Part shown: positions 25,501 to 37,500 of the stretch, one piece after another
How positions within the stretch are numbered: position 1 is the first letter of the stretch
How the letters are laid out: every line of letters begins with the position of its first letter
Assembly: GCF_024713975.1 (NCBI RefSeq)
Contig: NC_091116.1
Span: forward strand, 12,740,986 to 12,804,985
Direction: 5' to 3'
Length of the DNA: 64,000 bases
Source: Paralichthys olivaceus
Taxonomy: Eukaryota > Chordata > Actinopteri > Pleuronectiformes > Paralichthyidae
Translations under genes and position numbers: made by a program
Notes under the pieces: model-generated
What the model was told of the DNA's origin: nothing
Seen by the model: the letters and a program-made list of their open reading frames with translations, nothing else
The model's database searches: none

Positions 25501-28500
25501 CTCACCCGTGCACCGTCAGATCCAGCTTTACCCTCCAGCCCTTTGTCTCCAACAGAACCCTGTGAGAAGAAATCATTGGCTCAGGTTCTTTTTCTTTCAG
25601 GGGCTGATATTTTGGGGATCAAACCGGTGCCTCTGTTTCTTTGCAGACGATCTAATCCTATTCTTTAACTTACACCATCTCCTTTAGGGCCTGAAGGTCC
25701 GGGTATGCCCCTCTCTCCTGGCATCCCCTGAAGTCCTGGACCCCCTGGTTCACCAACTCCACCCGCTGGACCAGAGTTTCCCTAAAATGTACAGGTACAT
25801 ATCACAGATTTTCATGCAGCAAGTGAAAATAATGGAGGTTTTGACCTTCACGTTTTAATTTATGGTCACGATACCTTTGGCCCGTCTGGTCCTGGTCCAC
25901 CTGGACTACCTTTGGGTCCCTGCAGCCCATTGGGGCCGATTTCACCTCTTTCTCCTGGGGGACCTCTTTCTCCCTACAAGGACAAACAACAGATAAAGAC
26001 ACGCACCAGTGTCTACACACAGAGCGACACCCTTAATCGAGGTGGTAACGGACATCAGCCATACAAGTGAACCTACCCGTGGACCAGTACTTCCAACAGT
26101 CCCAGCCTCACCAGCAAGGCCCTGGAAAAATATCATGACACATGAATTAATAGTCAAATTAAACTGAATTTTACTGCTCATGCAAAAAAAATAAAAAACA
26201 AAAGTAGTTTTCTTATCCTACCTCAGAACCTGGTTTTCCTGACTCTCCAGGTGCACCTGGCAGTCCGGGCAAACCCTAAAAAACACCAGAACACTTTTTA
26301 TTTATGCTCATGACAATAACAGAGAATATCAACTGATAGTTAACGTACATTTAATCAAGGTTTGCGCTTGAAATGGAGAAATCCCTCGTGGAATGAGTTT
26401 ATATTTCTTGTTCATCTTGTGGTTTCAGTTTCAATAAATGTCTAATTCAATTATTGAAATGAAAAACTCCTCCAGACTAAACTTCTAAATTAAAAAAGTC
26501 TATCATGACAGGATGCAGTTTACCTGGAAACCATTGAGTCCCTGAGGTCCCTGCTCTCCTCGTTTTCCTGCAAGACCCTGGAAAAAAGCAAATTCAATTT
26601 AATCTACATATTATTGATCACCAGAGGTTTTCTCAACATGGGGGGGTGGGGCTTACAGCTGGTCCCGTTGGTCCGGCAGCGCCCTCTTCTCCGTCTTTTC
26701 CATGCAGTCCCTAGAAGACAGTGAAAGTGAATCAGTGTATTTGTGCGTTGATGAGGAGAGAGGTAAGAAGTTCACATTGTATTGTATGAATTAAGATAAA
26801 CTTTACCCTTTGACCTGGAGGTCCTGCACTTCCTGCCTCTCCGATCTTTCCAGCATCACCCTAAAAAAAACAACAAGAAACCAAACACAGAAGTCGCCTG
26901 ATAAATTAATTTTATTCACAAGTTTAAAATCTAAATTTTTGTCATAAATTCAAAATATTAATGAGTAAAAGTTAGTTCTATGTTGTTTAAGTAAGTTCAT
27001 TCTCCTCCTCATTTGTCGCATCACAACAATATTGTGCAACGTCGTTCTATTTGCTCATCGCACGTTTCTAACGTTGCCGAGCAACATTCATACTGACAGC
27101 GAATCCTTTTGGTCCCGGCAGCCCCATCGGTCCACCAGATCCTCTGTTTCCAGTGGAACCAGCTGGGCCTTGTTTGCCGTCGTCCCCTGCTGAGCCCTGG
27201 TAATGCAGAGAGAAAATTAAATTCATGCCGTCGTGCAACAGATACCCCACATTGTGCTCGAGGCCTGGAGGAAGAATGGATTCTTATTTATCTGCGAGGG
27301 TGAGAAGTGAGATGTTGACGAGTTTTGTGCTCTACCATGGCTCCTTGTTTTCCCTCCGCTCCCTGAGCTCCGATAAGTCCAGTCAGACCCTGTGAAACAA
27401 GACTTTAACTGTGATACTGCAGTCGGGTTTGAATTACTTCTAAATACTAAAAGACAATATTCCGTGTTTACCCGTGCTCCTGTTAAACCCGGCTCTCCGC
27501 CGCGTCCCAAATCTCCTTCCAAGCCCTTGGGACCAGCTGATCCAGACAGCCCTCTCTCACCCTGAGCTCCCTGTGAAGCCGAATATGTTTCCATCAACAC
27601 TCAAAGTGCACAAACAGGATCATGACAGAGAACAGTATTTTAATTATCATTATGTTGATGTGACATCACCTTTGGGCCTGGTAAACCATCAGCACCCGGG
27701 AAACCTCTATTTCCTGGAGCTCCCTAAAACAAATGAAGGAACATTCTGATGAGATTTGAGTTTCCAATAAATGTTTCTCTCAGCTCAGAGGATCCTGAAA
27801 ATAGTCGACTCACCATCTCTCCTTGAGGTCCTGGAGGTCCGATGGACCCGGCGTCTCCTCGGGGTCCACGCTTGCCGTCCTCTCCCATCGGGCCTAATGG
27901 ACCCTGGGCACCGTGGTCGCCCTGACATCACACAGGAAACAGAACCCAGAGAATCACTGGAGTGGTTTCCCGACAAAGACGTCGAACAGTCGAACACATT
28001 ATTTATATGTTACTCACTCTCTCTCCCTTGAGTCCACTGTCTCCTTTAAATCCAGGCACTCCGACGTCACCCTGTGAATAAAACAATTAAATCTCCCAGA
28101 GCAAAGATACAAACACATGGACAACAAGGAAATCATTCTAGTGCTCGTACCACTTGGCCCTTGGGTCCGTCTGCTCCTGTAGTTCCCTGGGGGCCAGGGG
28201 CACCGGCTGGCCCAGTCAAACCTGCCGGACCCTGAACGCCTCCCAGACCCTGAGGAAGAAGATATTTAAGAGACGTGTATCAGATCTGCAGACAAAGACG
28301 TGAAGGACGCTTTGAATCTTTATAATTCATGTAGTTCCACTCACAGCTTGACCTCGAGCACCTGGAGCTCCATCAGGTCCTTCTGCTCCCTGTGGTGAAA
28401 CAAGTATTAACATATAATTCATAATGATGAGGTGAATCCCAAACTTTAAAAGAAACACCTGCTAAAAGCTGAGACAGAGTTATTTGATTTAAGTCTAACA

Positions 28501-31500
28501 CACCTGCTGTCCTGCTGGTCCCTGGGGTCCGACATGTCCGGCGTCCCCTCTGGTTCCCTGCTGACCTGGACTTCCTCTCACTCCGGTCGGTCCCGCTTCA
28601 CCCTGAAGCACACGACACATTACAGGACAACTTCAGAATTCAAAATATTAAATTTGTCAAGTCCCAACTCTTTGTTTTCATTTTAAACTTTTTAGACTTA
28701 TGTGAGTTTAACATCGCAAGAAACCGTCTTAGATACACAATGTCGATGCATGAAATAAACACCGGAGTCTCCAGGGGCCAAAATAAAAGGTTTTATAAAC
28801 TAAATATGGATAAAAAAATGTAGATTATAAAAGATCTCACCTTCACTCCTGGGCTGCCGGGAAATCCTGGTACACCGGGGATTCCCAGTGGACCCTGTAA
28901 TCAAAGAAAAACATAATAAAACAAATATTCTGGTGACTGTGAGGATAATTGTGTCAAAGGCCCAAATAACTGCAACAAAACTTGTATATAGAGTTTGATT
29001 TTTGTTAGAACTGCTGGATTAACGAGGAACCACTAATCTAATGATAAACATATTGGTTCTTACCAGAGGACCTGGTTTGCCGACATGTCCGGACGCCCCA
29101 CGTTTCCCCTGAAGGAAGAGGAGAAAGAAAAGATGTCAGTCCTGCAACATCCTTTTCGTAGTCTTTATACGTTTGTCTTTTTAAACACATGAACAAGGGA
29201 GGATTTTATTCACCACAGGTCCAGTCGGGCCGGCTCTGCCCCGCTCTCCCTGCAGACCCGCGGGCCCCTGAAACAGACGAGTGTCGGACATGAGGCTGTG
29301 AATCACAAACACTGTGCTGATGTTTTTTACTGTGCGTTTCCTACCATGGGACCGGGAGCACCCATAGAACCAGAAGAACCAGACGCTCCCTGAACACACA
29401 CAGACAGAAACAACGAGAGGTCAAACCATCAGACGCTTTGATATCATCTACATGTTATATTTGATGTGGAGTACTTGGCTCATGGTGATATACTGATAAT
29501 GCAAGTTCGTACCTTTGTTCCAACGGTTCCAGTCTCACCTCTCGAGCCGAGAAGACCAGCGTTTCCCTGGTGAAGAGATTAAAATTCAGGGAAAACTGCC
29601 CGAAGTGGGAGAAGTGTAACGTATGATGTTAACTACACGCGTCTGACCTTGTGACCTTTCAGCCCTGGGAGACCTGGGAGTCCTGGGAATCCTCGTGCAC
29701 CCTGAAGAAAAGAGCCAATCATGAATTCCAAACTTGAAATACGAGAATATCCAGCACATATTTTTACAATATGAAAAATAGATCACGGCTTGATCTAAAA
29801 TACTTTTTGGTTTTGATTAATAATATTAATAGAATTCATTTGGGAGACAAGGTTACCCCGGATCCTGGATATCCTGGTTCTCCTGTGGCACCGGCTGCTC
29901 CAGGTTCTCCCTGAGCAGAACATTTTGAATATTTAAAATGACACCAGCCAGAAGAAAAAGAAAAAGATGTGGTAAAGATCTGTGTGTTTGACTCACGTCA
30001 GGTCCGGCTTTTCCTGGAGGCCCGTCTGGTCCTCGATGACCCAGCTCACCCTGCGGACAAACACCTTTAAACTCAACTTCAACATCTCATGTTCAGAAGG
30101 AAGTTTAATGACAATCGTCTGAAGAACAAATAAAATGTAAAACATTTAGTTTTCCCCACCATCTGTCCTGGATCTCCAGCATCTCCTGGAAGCCCCTGAC
30201 CGCCACTCGGCCCCTGGGAGCAGGAGATAATAATAATATGTCATGAATATGATTTAAAGACCTGAGTTAATCAGTCAAAGAAAACTGAAAACCTACTGGT
30301 GCTCCGGTGGCTCCTGGAGGTCCTCGTGGTCCTGCTTCACCCTGACATCACAACACGCTCTTTAGATTACATAGAAACGTCTTTACATCGTGTAAATGTG
30401 AATATATATCATCTATAAGCAGCTCTCACCCTTGTTCCTGTCACCATCCCAGCCACACTAGACTTCTCACCGAACCCTGAGGCCATCTGAGACACCAGCG
30501 GTCCCTGATGAGAGGAAATAAATTCATAAATAAACCCTCCGTGATATCACACACCAGTGAGACAAGGTAACCGGCCCTGACTCAGAGAAAGACTCACCCC
30601 AGGGGGAGAGATTTGGCCCGGGGGTCCTGATTGTCCTGGATTTCCTGGCACGCCGGGCTCTCCGTCAAACCCTGGAGGCCCCGCGAAGCCCTGCGGGTTG
30701 AATGGAAACGTATCAGAACATGTGTGTTCATGTTTTCAAAGGTGGTTGTGATGGTCGCCCACTGAGGACGTCGCCGGGATCGATTGAAACGCACCCGTCT
30801 GCCTTTAAAGCCTCTCGGTCCAGTGCTGCCCTGACCTCCAGGAGGACCCTGAGACACAAAGAGTACATGAAGTTATACGATAGTTGAAAATGACATCCTC
30901 CTTTCATTTCATCAACATGTGCAGACAGATGTTTTCTAATCGTCATAATGAATTAAACAACTGTGACCCTAATAAAGGCACAAACTGTTGGTTAAGACGT
31001 TTTAGTGCCCCCTAGTGTCCAAACTTGTGTACCTTACATATTATGTTTTATCCAGTTTTACACACTGTACATCCCAGAATAAAGTAACTGAGAGTAAAAA
31101 CCCACCGAGGGTCCCGTATGTCCTGGCAGCCCGACCACCTGCGAGAAAAAATGATAAAGAAAACAATTTTTTATCAACTGTAAAAATGATTTAAAAAAAA
31201 GCCAGGGACAGAGATTGATTACTTACATATGGAATATCACCAGGTTCACCTTTCTGTCCCTGAAACGAGAAAAAATTCACATTTAGATTTAAACGACAAC
31301 AAAAACAATTGGTTTTAAAAGAAAATGAATGTCAGAATGATTTACCTTGAAGCCCCTGATTTCTAAAGAGAAGGAAGAAAGAAAGTTTACCAGAGTTAAA
31401 CTTCACAATATTACATCAATTAATACACCAACAAGTACACCGACAGCTCGGATTGATAAAAAAAACATTGAACTCGATGTGACGTCAGAGCGGACTTCAA

Positions 31501-34500
31501 GGTGTGTCAGTACATTGTGACATCACGGTTGGGTGTGGTTACAGACACAGGAAGTAACGATGAACATGTGGATGACGAGTCTCACCGATCATCCTGCTCG
31601 CACTGGCGAAGCTGTCGCACACGGGGCAGCACTCTCCGTCGGGCGTGACGACCTTCTGACAGTTTGACACAGTTTCACACTTCACCTCATCGCAGATGGC
31701 GACGCCATTGTCACAGACGCACACGCTGCACGGCTCCGGTTTCCAGATGTCGTTGTGCTGGTGGACTTCTCCGTCCACGTCGCAGCTTTCGCCTTCGGTC
31801 TGAACTGCAGCCGCGACACAAACACGCGGGGTGAGTTTTAAAAGCCAAACAACAAAAGCCCTCGATACTGAGTTTGACTTGACGTTTACCTGCTGTGGGT
31901 TCGGCGCTGGGAGCCGACGTCGACGCCGCAGATAAGCACACGGGGCAACACTCGCCGTCCGGGGTCACCGTTTCCTGACAGGGACCGAGGTCCTCGCACA
32001 CCACGTCCTCGCACACGGCGGTCCCCATGTCGCACACGCAGATCCGACACGGCTCGGGGTTCCACATGTCGTTGTTGGCGTAAACTTTTCCATTTTCTGT
32101 ACAGGTGTCTGCATGAAACAGAAAATCAATTAGTATGAAATTTCAGGATTTAAAGCAAAAGTTTCACAAAATGTAAAACTTTCCTTGAAATAGTAAATCT
32201 TAAATGCTAATAGCAAACATGCGTAACATTTCTACACAACAAGAGAAGTAGTCCTGTTTTTCCAAATTCCCTATGTGTAGATTTGTTTTCCTGTAAATTA
32301 TTCTAATAGAAGGAGTTTTGGTGTAAATTCTACACATAGGGATCTAAAACAGTGCAGCTTATTTTGAAGGAAGGAACTGGTCATTTAAAAAGTGCAATGA
32401 ACAGCACAACACAAAACACGGTGAAGGTGGAAGTTCCCAGAGGAATACACCTCATCAGGTAAACGAGTTACTTGCTCAACGTCCTTTGTGTGGCGGTAAA
32501 ACCGGTAGCAGCTCCGATACGCATTTAATCTGCCGATGGAGTTGCTGCCAAAGTTTCCGCTGCACAGAAGTTCATTGAGAAGTGAAAAAAAAAACTCAAT
32601 GTATTCCTTTTTGCAAACTGAAGGGAAACTCAGAGAGATTTAAAAAAAAACAACATTTTGAGGTGGTGCGCACAGGATGGAGCCCGAAGAGGAGGAGCAG
32701 GCGATGAAGAGCAACAGTCCTGACACAGATGTGAAGGTTGACGGTTTCAAACAAAACCAAAACGCAGCCACAGAAAATCTGCAGGCGACAAAACAACCTC
32801 GGGACGTTCAGTTTACCGGAGCCTGCGTCCGGGCGCAGTTCTGCAGCCGAGCACACGGGGCAGCACTCGCCCTCTGGGGTCTCTGTGGCCTGGCAGTCGC
32901 CTACATCCTCGCACACCACGTCCTCACAGACCACCGTCCCCATGTCACACATACAAACCCGACACGGCTCCGGGGACCATATCTGATAGTTGGAGTAGAG
33001 TTTGCCGTCCTCCGAGCAGGAATCTTTGTGAAAAACAAACATCTGACACAGTCGGTGCAAAGAACCTGGACCTGGGAAATGTTTAGTTTGGTCCATGTCC
33101 CATCTGCTAACATGGAGGAGGAAGGGTCATGACCTATACAGCAGCCCGCCGTCAGACCGCCTCTCCTCTAAACACCAGGTTTAAAACGGTTCTTAAATAT
33201 TTATTACCAGTTTTACGATCCGTGCTGGGAGGAGGTGGTGCGGCGGTCGAGCACACGGGGCAACACTCGCCCTCGGGGGCCTCGGCTGCGGGACAGTCCC
33301 CGAGCTCCTCGCACACCACTTCCTCACACACCACAGTCCCCGTGTCGCACACGCACACTCGACACGGCTCTGGGCTCCAGGTCTGATAGTGGGAGTAGGC
33401 GGTGCCGTTTTCGGTGCAGGCACCTTCACGAGACAGAACATCAGTCAGAGCCGAGGCTGATTCCCCTCGGGCGGAGTCTGAGTCATCATTATGGGGGTTT
33501 TCAGTCATAGGGTCTGCGAGCGTCTGCGAACCAGACAAACAGCTTCCCTCTCGACACGAACATGAGCTGCAGGCTTTTCTGTGAAGGTTTTACAAATACA
33601 AGCAGCTTCTGCCTGCAGCCGTTATGTTTCAGGATGTCTCAAGAGCGTCTTCACGGTATTTAAACGTTCACTCAGATGCACTGATTCGATTGATTGTTGA
33701 TCAGAGGTCAAAGGTCACGTGTTTTACATCTCGTGAATGCAACGTCGAGGGAATTAGAAAACATAAACGCAGGTTTTTTAAATGTGCGTAAACCCTTAAA
33801 AAAGAAAAATCTGTATTTCTGGTTTTCACTGAAGCATATTCAAAGTCTGGACTTGCATCATCGTCTCCACAAGTTTAAAACTGTTATGATTCCTGTGGCC
33901 CTGCACTGTGCGCTGCACACGGACCTGGTTTCCTCAGCTTCAATTGTGGAGGCTGCGGTGACGCTTCAACAACCGAGGCCAGAGGCAGAGGAGAGAGAGA
34001 GAGATAAACAGTTTCCACCTGCAGCCGCGCTTCCTGTTCATGGAGAAGATTCGTAGGCCGAGAGCAGAAACGATCTTCGGGGGGTCAGAAAAAGACTAAA
34101 ACCAGGTTTTTAACTTCAGAGAAATTAAACTATGAACATAAACATGTACTTTGTGCAGCTTCAAGACCAAAACAGCAGCTCTCAGTCAAACTCTCTAACC
34201 TGGGAACTAACAGGATTCACTCAACGTGACCTCTGACCTTTCCTCCTCAGCCGGGTGCACCTCCAAACTCAAAACGTGCAGTTTGGCCTCAGGTCTCAGG
34301 GTTGCAGGGACGCAGCGGACTCAGATCAGAGATACGATCGGAGAAAAGCCCCATAATGACGTGTTATACCAACAGGAAGGAGCCGGCAGGTGTCGGGTAT
34401 AACCAGAGAATGAAGGTGCGACAGCGGTGACGTCCATTTACCTGCTTTATTCTCTGAACCGTGCCGAGGTGCTGCAGCGGAGCACACGGGGCAACACTGG

Positions 34501-37500
34501 CCCTCGGGGGTCGCGGCCCTCTGGCAGCCCCTGAGCTCCTCGCACACCTCGTCCTCGCACACCACGGCGCCCTGGTCGCACACGCACACCCGGCACGGCT
34601 CTGGGCTCCAGATCTGATCGTGGGGGTAGACCTTTCCGTTTTCGTGGCAGCTGTCTGAGTCGAGCAGTGAACATGCGGAGCTGAGGATTGTGAGGCTTCG
34701 CTCTGAAACCCTCGGTCGTTGTTTCAGAGGAAATCAGCATTTATCACATTAGCATCAGACTTGTGTGTAAATGTGTGTATTTCCATATTTAACCAACAGG
34801 CTGCAGCATTTATCACTGATAAATATCAGAACCATCAGCAGGTAGAAGTCTCTGTGTGGAGTGAACCACACATCTGCTGATTATGGACAGGGGAAGTTAG
34901 TGAAGAGCGATGGACGCACTCGGATTCAAGCTCTTCTCTGTCCTGAAGCTCTGTCCCCGACCTCGCTGAGACTCTTTCCAAGCAAAATCCTGCTAGAGGC
35001 CCCTCCGCCCTGACCCATGAGCCATGTAGACACCAGCTCCTGATTTAACTCCGGCCTCTCGGAGTCTCAACGAGTCCCAACAAGTATGAAGAGAAGCCAA
35101 CTTAAAGCAGGAGAGGACGTCACAGACAGACAGATTGTCCTCAGGATCTTTAAAAAGGGAATTCTGTGGATTTCAGTCGTCATGTGAAAATGTCCCTCGG
35201 CCTCTGGAGAATGAAAATAACTTGTATTTATAAAAGAGGAACTCTGTGAAACTTCGGGCGTGGAGCTTTAAAGACGAGAGGGAATCGACCACACAAGCTG
35301 AGACTATGAAGAAGCTACAGCGCTGCATCATGGGAAGTGTAGTATCCAGCTGAAGGGATAAAAAAAATCTCCTCCATCATCCCCTATATTTATACGTATA
35401 GTGCACATATATAACTTAAATATAGTTTATTATAGATTCAGTTTTTAGTTTAGAATTAAAAGAAAGAAGAAAATATTCCCCTCAGGAGATAAACCATTTA
35501 TACGTAAAAGTACAGATGTGGTTTGAGACTGAGACGCTTTAAGAATTAGATGTTCAGACACTTTCAGGTAAATCACCTCTGAGCTGCTCTCGAGCAAGGC
35601 AGCGACTAGACTGCGGTTGAACCTCTGTAGCCTCTGGCTGTGAACTAAACCCATAAATGTGTCTTCATGCAACCATCACTGTCTCTGACTGTGAACATGA
35701 AAGAGCATCAGACCCGTGGGTTTCACCACATCGCAGAAAATAAATGAAAGGTTTGTTCTAAAGAAGAATTTAATTTATTTCTTATTGAGAGAAAAAAGAG
35801 CTCTGATGACGAGTGTCGTCTTCAGGATGAAAACCTAAAAAAAGAAAAGAAAGCAAAAGTAAAAATGGCCACCTGCTGCATTTAAACTCAGCTCAGTGAC
35901 GTCCCTACGTACTAATTATGTGGTGGAGCCTCTCCCCGACAGAGAAGCTGCATTTCAGAGACGTGAGTTATTTCAGGGGAAACCGCAGAGGCTCTATTAT
36001 ACGTTGGGCTCAGGCAGAAGTTTGTGGTTTGATTTTATTTGAGCTCAGAGGTGCCACACCCGGAGGAAGCCTCCCGCTCCTCTCTCAATATTCAACCTTT
36101 ACTCCCTTTTTATTTGATTTTACATCAAACTGGAGCTTCTGAAGAACATTTAGAAAAGTTACCACCCAACAAAACTTTATGTTTTCAGGCAGGTGACTTC
36201 GGTTTAAGTGATTATTGGTTAGGTTTCCTTGAATAGCAGCTTTTTATTATAATAAACCTGTTGGTTAGAGATTGATTTGAATCTTATTTCTCCTATATTC
36301 CACTTTTATAATCCTTGTTTTACGTTATTCCGCAGCTTGGTCTCTTAAAAACAACACAAACTTCCAGTTAAACATTATTTTTTTTCCATTTCTGTGTGAA
36401 TTACTGGATCTTTACTGCAAACTGAAGGAAACCGTGTGAGGAAGGAAAGTTGCCTCTGTAGTTAAAGTGATTACAACCACCAGGGCCACAGGAGTTTAAT
36501 GTAACAGTGACCACTAACGACTACGCTGCAGCCGCTTCCAAATAACATTTACCCCAGTTTACTTTAAGTCTTATGAAATATCACGAAATGGTTTAAATTC
36601 ACTACTTCATTCTTTGTAATTTAGACATTAATTGACTTCCTCGGGTCACAAATCATTTTTTTATGTTAGCAGTTCATGAATCAGTTTGCTTTGATTACAC
36701 CTGTCCGAACCAGGCTAGCTATTCCCCTTCGATTCCACTCTTTATGCTAAGCTAAGCTATTTAGATTCTGTTGTGCAGATGTTAAAAAATCTCTGCAGCC
36801 GTAAACCTGAAACTGTTCAAGAGGTGAATCCTCATTTGTTAATCTAGGATTTGTATTTGTTTTTAACCACGGCTTGACTTTTGATAACGCTGCGCGCGAA
36901 GACGTCTGCTTGTGTCACGACCTCACGGAACCGTAAACAACCTCGGATCCAGTTTTCTCTCGTTCTTGCAGCTCGAGCGGAGGTGAAGAAAGTGAGTGAC
37001 GCTCTCCTCTCCTCTCGCTGCATGGGTGTGTCTCGTCTGCCTTTTGGCCCAAAGTCTGACCAAAATTAGTGGCCTGCTTTTGTCCGTCCCTTCCACAAGG
37101 CCACATCATTATAGCCGTGGCGCTCAGCACCCCTTCATTCAGCCTCGGCCTCGCACTGAAATAGCCCGTGCGCGGCGTTTAGCGTGCACTGTAGCGTGCG
37201 GGGAGGGGGGGGGGTGAGGTATTTTTGATCCAGAATTACAAACACTGGGACGTTTTATTTTAGAAGATGTGTTCGAAAAAGGAAACAGCCTCATCTTCAC
37301 CTTTGAGAAAAAGAGATTTTGCTTCAACTTTTTTTTTTTTTTGGAGCATCGTTAGATCTTGTTCTGCACCTGTAAGATTTCCTGAAAAGTTCACAAATGT
37401 TTGAATCACCTTTCGAACACGGGGCCTCATTAAGGAGGTTGTGAGTTTAACCTTGAACTTAAAAAACCTGCAGCTGCTGGAAATCTGGAAGAAAACACAC

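Noticed and set aside
31799-31804. acceptor at 31800-31801 for the VWC5 exon
   Set aside because: That AG would put the exon out of phase with VWC4. The AG five bases upstream in the transcript (exon from 31804) gives phase 1-1 and the reading [13 protein letters not shown].
32677-33132. 151-codon + strand open frame over VWC3
   Set aside because: It is the antisense shadow of the VWC3 exon and its flanking introns; the minus-strand reading has ten ordered cysteines and correct splice sites.
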